From assembly GCF_018991925.1 (NCBI RefSeq), contig NW_024735145.1:648035-712034 (forward strand): a DNA stretch of 64,000 bases. The letters run 5' to 3'. Position numbers and translations under genes: made by a program. The notes beneath the pieces are model-generated. The model was not told where the DNA came from and ran no database searches. It worked only from the letters and a program-made list of their open reading frames with translations. This DNA comes from Homarus americanus (lineage: Eukaryota; Arthropoda; Malacostraca; Decapoda; Nephropidae). The number at the start of each line of letters is the position of its first letter. Position 1 is the stretch's first letter. Shown one piece after another: positions 25,880 through 40,500 of the stretch.

Positions 25880-26375
25880 ATTTGAAAACTATACCCGTAA
25901 CCAACCCCCCAAATCACTCATTACACCTGACTAAATTATTCACCTCTTCCAGCGGATATTTCCCACATTAACACTGAAACAAAACACAGTCAAATGATGG
26001 TCTAACACAATACTGTATCCTTTCCAACACTGAATACACAACACTACACGCAACTCTCATATCCTATTGTCTAGCTAACTGTGTATACTTTCACGCTGGA
26101 CTTTTGTTGTGGAGAAGCTGGAGTATGTCATTCGGTATCTCTGTCATTATACTGTATATCTGTATTTATCCATTTATCTCTATCTACATATTTATCCCCA
26201 CTCTTATTTTCTCTTCCCTTTTTTTCTATCTATTTAATTATCTAATCTATCTATGTCTGTCTGTTAATCTATGCACCTAATCAACAGGTCAACCATGACG
26301 CGCTAACCTTCGACGGGCGGTTACAACACTAAGACGTTCCTCCCGCCGCCCGAAACTTCCACAGTCTGCCTCAAG

Positions 26376-27523
26376 ATGGCCCAGCGATCACCAGGTGGCT
26401 CCTCTCTTCTTCTGTTGCCTCTCACTTGTTGCTGCCTCTTACGCCTCGCCCAGGTAAGTGTGACGTCACGAGAGGTTTGTTTTAAACAATTGTGTATGGA
26501 TTTTAAGTATTTTTGGTGTGTATTATGGGGAGATTGTTACTTTTTATGCTACTGTGATTAATATGGGTTGTGGTATGTTGTGGGTATCTTATCCGTTTGT
26601 GTGGGTGTTTGTTTGTCCGTATGATGTTGGTCGTTATAGTGGATAGGTCCGAGCCAAACTTGGTATAGAGTTTTACTATTACTTAAGGAAAATGACTATT
26701 GATTTTCAGGTCAATAGGTCTAAGGTCAAGGTTACTATTACCATGAATAGTTCAACATTTTTCGATCGTTTTCTAAGATTTGTAACCATGGTGTGGGGAT
26801 GGTCGAGAGTTTAAGCATTTTCTTATGGTTGGTAGTGAACATTTAGGTTTATTTTTTAATACGTCGGGCAGCAGTGTTGGTTGTGGGGATGTCGAGTCAC
26901 TGTTCGAATCCCTGACAGGAGTGTTGTATCCGGAGCTTCGGACTAAACGAATCCATCACGTGGCCTCGGAAGCGAGCAGTACTACGTCATGAGTAGTTTA
27001 GGGCAGTCCCGCTCATTTGTCGTTACAATTATCTCTCTTGCTTTTGTCGACGACAATTTCTCTTCCAAATCTGTCGTCAACCTCCAGGAAATTCTGTCCA
27101 TTTTTCTGTCAATTGTGAAGTAAGAAAAATAGTCTCTCACAATAGACTTCCGGCCGTACTTTTGTCTTGACGGGAGGGGTGGGAAAGTGTCTTGTGTTGT
27201 GTTGGCCGTAGTAGTAGTGGTAGTAGAGGGTTGGGTGGTGGTAGTGGTGGAGGCTGGTAATAGTGTTGGTAGGCTGGTAGTAGTGGTAGTGGAGGCTGGT
27301 GGTAGTGGAGGCTGGTGCTGTAAGGTTGAGGCGGTCTTCTGTGTATTGTTCTACCACAAGGCGACAGCTGAGGCCCATCGGGAACTCCACCCAACATTTT
27401 CTTGTGTCTCAGAGGGTTGGGTTAGGTTAGGTTAAGTTAGGTTAGGTTTCTCAAGATTCTTAAAGAGTTGTCTGTTGAGATTCTTAAACGATCGTAAGTT
27501 CATTTTTTTTAACCTTAACTGAG

Positions 27524-27579
<56 letters not shown>

Positions 27580-27765
27580 TAAGTTGTCACCATAAACCCT
27601 CCCGACAGTGACTGGGAGAAAGTATACGCTTGGTTGAGGACAGTGAATTGGCTGGATGGTATCAGTCAGTCACTTTCTCCTGTCTCTGAATAAAGTAAAA
27701 GTGGAAAGTGTCAACCGTGGTTTCTTGGGCAGTGACGGATACAAAAGTACCTGAAGACACACACA

Positions 27766-27804
<39 letters not shown>

Positions 27805-27986
27805 CCTTTCCCTACACTAAAATGAGAGATATAGACTGGAGACAAAGAGACAGACTGAGACAGAGAGACAGACAGACAGACAGACAGAGAGACAGAGACG
27901 ATGTGAGCAACTGGTGATGAGAAAATTAAAATAATCGTCAATGGCGTCACGCCCAATAAGCTTCTTACGACCATCATCACTATTAT

Positions 27987-28048
<62 letters not shown>

Positions 28049-28968
28049 AGATGGATAAAGATAGATAGAGATGAGGATAAGGAGACAGAGGAGTGGGGAA
28101 AAGTGAGAGGGAGAAAGAGAGGGAGAGGGGAGAGGGAGGAAAAGAGAGGGCGAAGCTGGGAGAAAGAGAGGGAGAAAGAGAGAGGTAGCGGGGAGAAAGA
28201 GAGGGAGAGGTCAGAGGGGAGAAAGAGAGGGAGAGGTCAGAGGGGAGAAAGAGAGAGGGAAAGGGGAGAAAGAAACAGGTAGCGGGGAGAAAGAGAGAAA
28301 AGTGTTGTGTGTAGATGCTTTCTTGTGTGTGTATGAGTGTGTGTGTAAGAGTGTGTACGCATACCCTTTAATGTGTTACTATTCTGCCTGCCTGCCTGCC
28401 TGCTCTCTCGCATTGATTATACATGCTAAAGAGACCATGCTAGGAGGACAGCGAGCACCAAACTCACCAATTGACCGACTGACCGATCAACCCGACGTAC
28501 CGTACAATAGTAAACAGCAAGTCGTATCAGATTTCAAGCGACCATTCTATTTACAAAACACTCAGCTGGTTGCCATACTGATGTGACGTCATCAACATGG
28601 CCGGCCGTGTCACCTGCGGACAGGATGGGCGTCTCCTCACCTCATGAAACGTTTACAATAACTTTCATGGCTGGATAATTAATTGTTTTTTTTACTTAGA
28701 TGTTATTGTCCTTTACGGCAGGTGTCTAGCGTATCATAAAATAAGGTGATATAGAGAAGGTAAGTGCTTGTTAGGGAGGGATTTTGTTTGTGAGTGAGTA
28801 TTTTGTTATTTTATTTATGTATCTCGTTATTGTTTTGTTTTTGTTATTTTTAAGTCGTCTTTTGTTTTGGTTTGTTGTGATGTAGAAACACCGTGACGTC
28901 ATTGTGTATTGGTGTACTGTGGTGTTTACAATCTCTCTCTCTCTCTCTTTCTCTCTCTGACATACACA

Positions 28969-29011
<43 letters not shown>

Positions 29012-29070
29012 GCTTCACATTATTATATATAAATTCTCAACCGCCTGAATTTTGCCAACCGTAAGTCACC

Positions 29071-29105
<35 letters not shown>

Positions 29106-29620
29106 TTCCATATTTTCTTTTCATCCTCCCATCCCATCCTCCCTCCTCCCTTCCTCCCCATCCTCCCCTCCCATCCCTCCCATCCTCCTCCTCCTCCCCA
29201 TCCCATCCTCCCCCTCCCATCCATCCCATCCCATCCCATCCCCTCCCTCCCTCCCCATCCCATCCTCCTCCTCCTCCCATCCCATCCCTCCCTCCATCCC
29301 ATCCCATCCTCCCCATCCCATCCCATCCTCCTCCTCCTCCCCATCCCATCCATCCCATCCCATCCTCCTCCCCTCCCTCCCATCCCACCCATCCCATCCT
29401 CCCATCCTCCCTCCCCATCCCATCCCATCCTCCCCTCCCTCCCATCCCATCCCATGATGAAGCTTCCGTCGTCCACCTGTTAGGCCTGTCTGGTGTTGGT
29501 CACACAGCGGCTGCACCTGTACACTCACACCCAACTTGGTAATTACTGTAGGAGCCACACTTGGGTTCTTTACCTGGTCCACCCATACCTTGTGACTTCC
29601 CCCTTCTGTCTGTCTGTTTC

Positions 29621-29665
<45 letters not shown>

Positions 29666-29792
29666 TCGGAATACACACACACACACACACACACACACAT
29701 ATGTATTCTGTATGTATCTCAATGTAAAAAAGTATGTATGTATGTATGTATGTATGTATGTATGTATGTATGTATGTATGTATGTATGTATG

Positions 29793-29823
<31 letters not shown>

Positions 29824-30615
29824 TGGGTTATTCTAAGAGGTTGTAAGTGTGGGCGTGAGGGTGATGGTGTGTGGGTGATGGTGTGTGGGCGAGGGTGAAG
29901 AAGTGTGGGCGTGACTGTCTGCATGAGGTGTCACTGAACTGGATGTTAAGGTGAAGACGTGACGAGAAGATAACAATGGAGGAGGAGGAGGGGGGAGAGG
30001 GGGGAGGAGGAGGAGAAGGGGGAGGGGTAACGACATAAAGGAAGTGGAGGAGGAAGTGTAGGAAGAGGAGAAGGGGGAGGAGATGGAGGATAGGAAAGAA
30101 AGAGGTGAGGAGAAGCAGGAGGAAGAAGAAAAGGAATTGCAAGAAGAAAAAGAAGAAGAAGAAAATAAAGAAGAAGAAAATAAAAGATTACATGGAGGAA
30201 AAAGAGAACGAAGAAGAAAGGAAGACAGAGGAAGAAAAGAAGGAAAAGTAGGAAGAAGAAACAGGAGGAAGAGAAGAAAGAAGAACAATATCACAATAAC
30301 ACAAACAATAAAGTCGACGAAATACAACAACAATAACATTACTCAAGGAAAACGCTAACTCATGCTATGGCAGGAAGGGGTGTTGGTGGGTGAAGGGGAA
30401 GAGGAATCACCATGACACCTTTTATCACAGCTATATGCTCTTGACCTTTAACCTCATGACCTTAATGATCATAACAGTTGTAAGGGATTGTGATGGTGGA
30501 TGTGTAGGTCAAGTGTGGTTGTTGTAGGTTGTGTTGTTATTGAGTTGTGTGTTTTGGTTTACGTATTTGGTGTCATTGATTTTCCTATTTATGTGAGTCG
30601 GTGATGATAATGGTA

Positions 30616-30658
<43 letters not shown>

Positions 30659-32315
30659 GAAGAAGAAGAATTGCCAACAGAAATATCTCTCTCTTATTTA
30701 TACGGCAATCTATCAGTGTCGCGGTCTATCTCACTTTCTCAATGTTTAACTTTCTCTCTCATTTTTTCTCGCTGTCTAAATTACTCGATCTCGCTCACAT
30801 TTTTTCACTCTATCTCATCCACTGTAGCTCACTCTCTTTCTCTCTAAGTCACTCTAGTTTACTCTTTCACATTTTCTTTATCTCTCTCTCTCTCTCACCT
30901 GGGTCACTGTAGCATGGAAGAAAGTTTGTTTATGGAGGGTTCAGCAGCAGGACCGCAAGTGAACGACAACTGATGGCGGCAACAAAAACAGAAAAGCGAA
31001 GTGAAAGTTGAGAGAAAGTGACAAAAAAAGCTCAAAAACAAGTGATTAAAAGATGAAAACAAAATAATTTAATGAAACGAAAATAAAGTGAAGATCCGAT
31101 TAATTTTGGCAAAAGTTAGAGAGAAAATAATGTTTCCTTTTTATTGGGGTGTACAAACTGTGAACTCTTGTTAATTGAGGCGTAAAACTATAATAATTAA
31201 GTGTTTTTATTGACGCGCGAACCGTGATACCATTTATTTTTTATACAATTTACAACCTCTGTTGGTGCGCAAACCATGACTACTATTTTATTGTTGCGCA
31301 ACTTGAACTTTTTTTGGGTGGGGGGGGCGCTCAATCCAACTTTCCAACTTAATCCAAAATCACTATAATCACTACAGAATTATATAAAGAAAGCATAACT
31401 ATATTCTGTAATAAGTACCTAATTTACTGGGGCGTTGGCTAAATTACGTGGATGATGACATATGTGTGTGACAAGTTTTAGGCGGGATAATAACAGAGTT
31501 TTAGAGAGCGTTACGTGAAAGTGAAGACGGTGAGGCTGAACCTGACGTCATAGGAAGGAAGGAAGGTAACTGGGAAGTCTTCTTAAAGCTGATTTTAGTA
31601 TTATTTTGTGTGTGTGTTTCAGTGTCCATCTTGTGTCGTTCTCACATCACCAGTTTAGAGGAAAACTTGCAAATCTTCGAGATTATAGCCCTACCCTCTG
31701 ACCTGTTCGGCTGAAACTGACCTTGGCTTCGAACTAAACTTAACCGTATAATCCATCACAAAATCTCTCTCTCTTTCTCTCGATGACAATTTCACTGTCA
31801 TCACAAGAGTTACAGTCAATTGGTGTAGTTTTGTGTGTGTCAAGTGTCAGTTGTCATTGTGTCATTAATCATATCACAGTGGCACGTGTCAAAAGTCAGA
31901 GGTGTATGACGTCACACCCGATCAGCTAGGGAGGTGACAAGTCAACCAAAATATCAGACTAAATTATTTTCCCTTTTTCCCTTCTCTATCTTCTTCCCTT
32001 TATCCCTCTTCCTTTCTTCCACCTTTCTTCCCGTTCCTTTTTGCCCTCCGTTCCTCCACCCTCCCCCTCTCTTATGTCCTTCATTCTCTTCTTAATCTAC
32101 CTTCTCTACCTCTTCCCTACATTACCTTCATCCCTCCACCCCTTCTCCCTTTCTCTCCCTTCTTTTATCCTTCCTCCCTATCTCCCTTCTATCCTCTCCC
32201 TAACCCCCATCTCTCCTTCCTTCTTTCCCTCTCTCTCTCGTGGGCGGATCGACAAGACGGAATGGTGAGAACACTAGTCTTACTCTTTCAAAATGGCCGC
32301 CAAGATCGACAACGC

Positions 32316-32353
<38 letters not shown>

Positions 32354-33809
32354 TAATGGCGTAAGTTAAGACACTTGAATTATGGTGAATATTTTAGTCA
32401 TCATATCCTTTGTACACGCACCAGAAGGTCTCTTTCTTATATATCACTTCATCTTCTCTTCCTGTCTCTCCCTTCCTCCCTCCCCTCACCACCTACATAG
32501 TCACTGGTACCCTCTGTTTTCCCTCCCACAGGCAGGTGTCAGACTGACCTTGGAGGAAGAGAGGCAGGTATTCGGGGACAGGAACCCAGGTGAGTGTTGA
32601 CATCAGCTGTTTTTTGTTGACATCAGCTGTTTTTTACTGACATCAGCTGTTTTTTGTTGACATCAACTGTTTTTTACTGACATCAGCTGTTTTTTGTTGA
32701 CATCAGCTGTTTTTTGTTTATTTTATCTGCTTTTTGTTTAACATAAAAGAACCATTTTCTTTTTACCTTCAAACAAGATTTATTTTTTTACAGTGCCAAT
32801 TTACAGCGTGATAGAGCCTCGTGTGGTGGAGGGAGAGGGGGAGGAAAGACGCCACCCACGCCACACCCGCTCCTCCCACTCCCAAGGCCCTCTCCTACAA
32901 TTTAATGCCCTTGGTCGATCCTTCAACTTCAAGTGAGAATTTTATTGTTTTGTCCTGTCCTGTCCTGTCTGTCTGTCTGTCTGTCTGTCTGATTTGTCCG
33001 TATTTTTGGGTCTTTTTTTTAGTTTGTCAATTCTGGTATTTTGTTTTGTTTTGTTTTATTTCCTGTCGGTATTTTCTTACGTTCTGATTGATCAACTTTC
33101 TCAACCTACCCTAAATTAGCCCAATAGTAACCTCTCATCATCTATCTTCGTTCTGATTGGTCGGTTTAGCCTCTACTTATCTTAAATTAAGCCCAATAAT
33201 AACTTCTTATCATCAACCTTCATTCTGATTGGCCAAAATCTCCACCCACCCACAGATTAGAGCCCAATAGCGACCTCTTATCCCCTTACTTCGTCCTGAT
33301 TGGTCGACACCGTGAGATGAGGGACATCCGGCCAATCAACCAGAGCCAGGTGGCGTGTTTCTACCAAGGTGTCGAACTGACGGATGGCAACAACACTACC
33401 ATCGCCGTCGAGCTGTGTGATGTTGTGGTCAGTTTATCTCTATTTATGGGTTCGGGTTTGGGATTCGGATTTGGGTTCGGGTAAGGGTTTGGATTCGGGT
33501 TCGGGTTCAGGTTTGGTTATGTCTAATCTGTCAATCCATCAATTTGTTTATCTATCTATCCATCTATCAAAGCAAGTTTACCCTCAAAATACATCTTCAA
33601 GGTCCGTTTTCTCTTGACACACACAGCGAGGAGTCATTGCCAGTCTGTCGGGAGAGTATGTAATCGAGCCGTTACCCGAAGGCGCATCCCGAAGGAGGCG
33701 CCGAAGTAGCACCCAAGGACACCACCAGCAAGAGCAAGAGGGCATTAATTCTTATACCCACGTCATCTATGCCAAGGAGGATAATGGTGGCTATACTGCA
33801 GTGCCCAGT

Positions 33810-33861
<52 letters not shown>

Positions 33862-33891
33862 CATTATTAGCATTATTACACATTATCACTT

Positions 33892-33932
<41 letters not shown>

Positions 33933-34555
33933 TTCGGCACTCCTGTCCTCTTCCTCACCCACCTCTTCCCCCTTCAGAATCCAGAAAGAGACGATCCTTC
34001 CTGACGCCACTACAGGAGGAAGAGGAGAGAGCCGCACTAGGATCCCGCCCTGAACGACGCTCTTACTACGACAGCTATGAACACGTGGTGGACTCCCGCA
34101 TGCGGTCAGAGTGGGGCAGCGACCACCACAACAACCGCTATGATGACAGGATTCCTGACAGGTAATGGTGATACTATTACTACTAACTACTACTACTACT
34201 ATAATCAGTCAATACTACTACTACAACAACAACAATTACTACTACTACTAATTAACTAACCACAACGCCCCCAGGAAGGACAAGCGTGGGGAGGACCTGT
34301 ACATAGAGACAGCTGTGTTCGTCGACCAGGATCTGTACCGCCATATGCACGATAACTTCCCCCGAGATACTGAGGACCAGGTGTTGAAGGTCGTCCTCGC
34401 CATGGTGAACGCGGTGAGTCGAGGAGTTGCTGGGGTACTCGAGGGTAAGGGGGTTAAGGGGAGGGAGGGGGCGGAGGGGTGTTTAAGTGTAAGGAAGTTA
34501 AGGGAGAGGGGGGAGGAAGGGAGGGAAAGGGTGTTTGATTATAAGGGGTTGAAGG

Positions 34556-34603
<48 letters not shown>

Positions 34604-35005
34604 TCCTTCACCGCCTCCTCCACACACAGGTCCAACTGCTCTACAATGACGCCTCCCTCGGCCACAGTGTCAAGTTCGTCCTCAAACGCCTGGAGATCCT
34701 GTACAGTGATCCTTCTGGTCTCCGCCGCCCCAACGACATCGACACCTTCCTCACCAACTTCTGTACGTGGCAGCGTCAGGAGAACCCCGCTGACGACGCC
34801 CATCCTATGCACTGGGACCACGCCCTCATCCTCACAGGGCTTGATGTATTTACTATCGACAGCAATGGAAGGGTCAATTCACAGGTGGTTGGTGAGTAGA
34901 GTGTGTGGATGTTGGTGGTGTTGTGGTGGTGTTGGTGTGGTGTTGTAGTGGTGGTGTTTGTGGTGTTGTGGTGGTGTTGGTGTGGTGTTGTGGTGGTGTT
35001 GACGT

Positions 35006-35060
<55 letters not shown>

Positions 35061-36324
35061 ATCTGTCTGTTTGTCTATCTATCTATCTCTTAATCTATCT
35101 ATATCTCTCTCTTTTATAAAAAAAATTGTTCTACTGTGGTGTTCCTCTTCCATCTCTTCCTACTCCTCTTCTTCTTCCTCTCCTTCTTCCTCCTCCTCTT
35201 CCTCCTCTTCCCCTCCCCTCCTCCTCCACAATAACCCCCCCCCTCCACCACCACCAGGTCTGGCTCCTGTAGCAGGGATGTGTACTCGCTCGTCCTCCTG
35301 TACAGTCAACGAAGGACGCCACTTCGAGTCCGTCTACGTCATGGCCCACGAGATTGGTCACAAGTGAGTCCTCGTGAGTCCTAATTGAGGGTCATAAGAG
35401 GTCATTGCTGGGTCACGGTTCATGTCATGTTATTGGGGTGGAATGTAGGCCAGCACAGGTGTAGGTCGGGTACAGGTGTAGGTCAGATACAGGTGTAGGT
35501 CGGGTACAGGTGTAGGCCAGCACAGGTGTAGGTCGGTTACAGGTGTAGGTCAGATACAGGTGTAGGTCGGGTACAGGTGTAGGTCAGGTACAGGTACAGG
35601 TCAGCATCACCTCTCACTTCTCACCTCTCACCTGACCTCCAACAGTTTGGGCATGCGACACGACGGTCTCCAGGCAGGCAACAACTGTGATTCTGGGAGG
35701 TACCTCATGTCTCCTACCTTGGGCTCCGGCAAGATCACCTGGTCACCTTGTTCTAGGAGATACCTAGACGACTTCCTCAGGTGAGTCCTCCGTCCCCTAC
35801 TTCTTCAGGTAAATCAGTCCCCTACTTCAGGTGAGTCATTAGTCCCTTACTTCTTCAGGTGAATCAGCCCCTATTTCACCTGGGTTGGTAGGTCTGTTTG
35901 TTTACATGTGTGATGTCATTCATTGGTAGGTGTGTTTGTTTACATGTGTGACGTCATCGACAGGTCTTCGCAGGCTTCATGTGTGAGGGACGTGGCAACT
36001 CCTGACCGTCAGCAGATGGACCACGAGGCGCACTCCCTCCCTGGCCAACGCTTCTCCGCCGACCAGCAGTGTGAGTGTTTCTGTCTGTCTGTCTGTATGA
36101 GTATACGTTTGTCTCTCTGTAGGAACATGGTCGCCGGCACTGTACTCGACCACCTTCACTTCCTCAACTGTAACGTCAGGTACCCATTCACAGCTGGGTG
36201 GACTAAGGGCGTCCGGGGATCGAACTAGAGACCCTTAGAGCAGAAGGCGAATCTCTGAACAGGGCTGCCAACACAGTCGTCAGCCTTGGGGAAGTGAAGG
36301 ACTGTCATTGAGTAGATGGAGAGA

Positions 36325-36358
<34 letters not shown>

Positions 36359-36455
36359 ACAGACAAACAGACAGACTGAGACAACAATAACACAACACAT
36401 CCTTACAGACAAACGCTCACAACACTTACTCTTAATTACGTCCCGTTAATAACAG

Positions 36456-36517
<62 letters not shown>

Positions 36518-36662
36518 ACCAAAACTTAAAACCGAATTACCGACCAGAAGTTAGACAGTCAGGGGGTCATTTACCTGTGTGTTAAATCATTAGTGTTTCC
36601 GCCTCACCTTGATGAATACGGGGGATATTGGAGGTCATGACAAGCGAATATTGAAGGTGAAC

Positions 36663-36739
<77 letters not shown>

Positions 36740-37504
36740 TCATATACTGTATATTCACACATATACATTATACCTATATAAGCCCCAACACCCTCCTTCC
36801 CCAACATAAACTTCCCCCTCATAACACTTCATCCTCGTCCTCCTCCTTCTCCCCACAATAATCCTTCCCCTCCCCTCTCCCTCCCCCACCTCCTCCCTTT
36901 CTCCCCCCCTCCCTCCCCCCCCACCACTGACCGCCACCCTCCCCACAGGTATGTTGAAGCACGGGACAGGGAGCCAACACGCGAACACCCAGCGCCTGGA
37001 GGAGATCTGTCAGGACCTGCACTGTAAGAGGGACCACTACACTTGGACCTCTCACCCGGCCCTTGAGGGAACTACCTGTGGCCATCGCAAGGTATACCTC
37101 ACTCACCCTACCCCATTCCTACATCATTCTACTTCACTCTCACTCATTCTAACTCGTCCTGACTCACTCCCCGCTCACTCATTCTTCTTCCTCTTCTCGA
37201 CAGTGGTGCCAACGAGGACGATGTAAAGAAGACCCGAACGCCCCCGGCCTCTCGTCGTCCTCCTCCTCCTCCTCCTCCTCGTCCTACCAGTTGGCCTCTT
37301 CCTTGGGGTCGTCCTCGGGGTCGTCGGAAGCAGGCGTAGGAGGGACGTGGGGGTCGTGGTCAAAGTGCAGGTCGTCGTGTCTATACGGAGTGGATGGCAT
37401 ACTGTCATCTGGTAGCACCGGCCTGGCCCTGTCTGAGAAGCGGTGTAGGTGAGGGAGATGGTGGTGTTGTGTTGTGTGTGTGAGAGAGAGGGGGGGGGTT
37501 GAGA

Positions 37505-37548
<44 letters not shown>

Positions 37549-40500
37549 GAAAAAGTCCGAACTTTTAACTCACCCTCCTCCCGTATCTCCCCTGCACCTA
37601 CAGTAGCTGCAGGGGCGAGTACAGGTACCGTGTGTGTTCAGCGGTGCAGGATTGTCTTACGGGACAGCGGAAGACCCTACAGGACTTCGCTGACGAGACT
37701 TGTAGAAGGCGGTCGAAAAACTCTGCCTTCCTGACGGGGCTGGCTGCCAGGGTCCCTCCAGAAGGTATGTTGGGGAGTGTTTACGAGTATGTGGGTGGAG
37801 TATGTGTCCTGTGTTTGATCTATAGGTACACGTGTCCTCTCATATGGATGGTGTTTATGTATATACCCGTGTCCATTTAGTATACACATGTCCAAGTCAT
37901 TTGTGGCTCTGCTAAGGTTTAGAAACACTTGCCGTGTCCTATGTCCACACCACCTATGTCCTATGTCCACTCCACCTTATGTCCTATTTCCAGGGTTGTC
38001 TCACTGTGAGGTAGAGTGTGAGACAACAGGTACAGGCATCCAGGAATCAGGCGAGAGTTACCCCGATGGGACGGTCTGTCAGTCACCCACAGCTCTTCCC
38101 GCCTTCTGCGTCACCGGCGTTTGTACTGTGAGAACCTTAATGAATATATATACTGTTTTTTTAATCTGTACCTCCTGTTAACAGAATCTTAATGAGTAAC
38201 AGGAGTACCGTTGGTTATATATGTTGGTCATTACTCCTGTTGTATGTCTCAGCACCTCCCTCACTCGTTCATCCTCCAGACGTGCTGTAACACCTCCTTC
38301 CTTCTACAGGAGTTCCGCTGTGACCCCTACACCCTCTACGGGGCTGATCCCCTCACCTGCCGACCTGACATGGGCGTCCCGGACCCACATCGACCCCTGG
38401 GCCCCAATGACCCACTCTCGAGGCCCCCAACCACCCTTGCCCCAACCCGCAGTACCTCCACCACCACTCGACCGGGGTATGGAGATCCACAGTGGAGTTC
38501 ATGGAGACCTGCCTCAACCTGCCGCTACAGGTGAGTCCTTACTTCTGCAGGTGGGTCCTCAGGTGATGAACTTCAAGTTATTTTGAGGATGTGTGTGGAT
38601 TGTGAGGATATACACACACACACACACCAAGTATAACTTTATCTCCTTCTCTCTCCACACAGCTGCCTGACCTCAGCTAAAGGCATCCAACTGGTGAGCA
38701 GGAAGTGTCTGGACTGGAGCTGTACCGGAGTCAGCAAGAACATCCAGGTCTGCAACCCTCCTAACCCGGTACGTCAACCTAACCTGACATAACCCAACTC
38801 CCACTATCACCGTCACCAATACAACGACCACCCACCCCACCCCACATACCACTACTAACAATACCTCCTCCTCATCCTCTGCATCTATAGGTGGACTGCA
38901 GCCGCTTGAGGACGACCTTCGAGTACGCTAGTGAGGTCTGTGGGCGCTTCAAGTCAGAAGTGGACCAGCTGTCGGGTGTGGGCATGCAGCTGGCTAGTAC
39001 AAGAGGTCAGTTCCACGTCTGTCTAAGTCACCCGTCTGTTTATCTAAGTTACCCGTCTTGTTTCGAAAGTTGGTTTTCTGTGGGTAACAGCTTGGTTGAA
39101 AGTTTTCTTAATGTGTTAAGGCGTTCGTGTGTTCCAAGTTTAGAAGCTCCAAAGTTGTTGGTTGCGAAAGTCAGAGCGCGAAGATGACAGAGGAAGGAGC
39201 AGGAGGTTAGGAAGGGAATTGTAGTGGGAGAGATAGTGCCGTGGCTTTACACGACTGCGTTTATTTGGTTAGCGCATAGCGCACGTATTGGGTTTTGTCT
39301 GTGTTGGGTGTGTGATCCTCGGGTCACCACTCCTCCGGATTGTGTCAGTTCAAGTTTAGAAGCTCCAACAACTTTCCCTGAATACGAATTCGCAACCTTT
39401 CGATTTACAACAGGTACCTACTTTACTGCTAGGTGAACAGGGACCAAGGGGACTAGGAAGAGTGTCCAAACAACTTCCGCCTGCCCGGGAATCGAACCCG
39501 TGACATCTTGCTTATTATTATTATTATTATTAATTCGCCCATATAACTTCTAATACCAATCACTTTGCCCCCAGCCTGTAATCTTCAATCACCTACGACT
39601 CATCCTGTAACCTGTAACTAACCATGATCTTCTCTCCTCATACCTCAGATGACCCAGACCGCGCCTGTACGGTGGCCTGCCAAGATGCAGTCCTCAACTA
39701 CCGTTTCTACCGCGTTAATGGGAAAGATGGTTGGTTTCCCTTCGGTACTGATTGCTCTAAGGGCCGCCAGGGGGACAATTCTTACTGTCTCAACGGCAAG
39801 TGTTTGGTGAGTGATGCCGCGAGATACTACGAGATACCACTAGACTTTGAAGTGTATATCTCTCTCTGTCTCTTTTACTTCATACGAGATCAGAGATAAT
39901 GGTGTTTGACTCAAGATAAAGTTAATGATGTATGGTTGTGTTCCTATAGAGTTTCTTACACAGGGAGGCTCCCGTGATCCTTTTAAGATATCTCCGTCTT
40001 TTCTTAAGTTGTCTACAGACCTTCTTACAAGTCTTCTCTGAGTCTTCTTCAGGTCTTCTTTGTCTTCACTCACATCCTTTACACACTCACACACTCCTCA
40101 TCAGCTCCACACACACTCACACTCTCCTCCACACACACACTCACACACTCCTCATCAGCTCCACACACACTCACACTCTCCTCCACACACACACTCGCAT
40201 TCACTCACAACTTGTACACATTTCCTCTCGTCCTAGCCATCCCACAACCCCCGGCTCACACTACCATCACCTCTTCCTCCCACAGGACTTCTCGGACGAG
40301 GGGACGCCGCTCCGTAATACCATCTACACGGAGTATGAGAGGGCGCGATCACTCGACCTGGAGCCGATTATCGAGAGGGACTTCCCCAGGGAGGTGAGGC
40401 CCGTGTCCTCCCGCCGATGGTTGGGTTCTTGGGGGCGCCGACGAAGGGATGTTAGCTCTTCCTCCTCCTCCTCCTCCTCCGCCTTCAGGGATCAGAGGGA

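Larger units (their letters stand above)
10721..26375. other. Intergenic region, no supported gene
   Basis: About 15.6 kb between mask and the ADAMTS gene. Open frames here are produced by simple repeats or are short and without domain resemblance. The contents I can support are the foldback repeats at 11401-11870 and 25796-25879, the minisatellites at 20212-20312, 22962-23243 and 24490-24910, and many dinucleotide and trinucleotide tracts listed separately. Confidence 0.6.
26454..32531 (+). other. First intron of the ADAMTS gene (6.1 kb)
   Basis: It lies between donor caggtaagtg and acceptor ccctcccacag. It contains only repeats and AT-rich DNA: GGT-type repeats, (GA)n, (GT)n, (CA)n, (TCTG)n, (TATG)n, (AAT)n and long pyrimidine- or purine-rich blocks. 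No internal coding exon is recognised. Confidence 0.8.

Noticed and set aside
29121..29924. 267-codon open frame on the - strand
   Set aside because: It runs through CCCAT, TATG, CA and TCTG repeats. The Gly/Met/Asp-rich and His/Ile/Tyr periodic peptide is purely repeat-derived.
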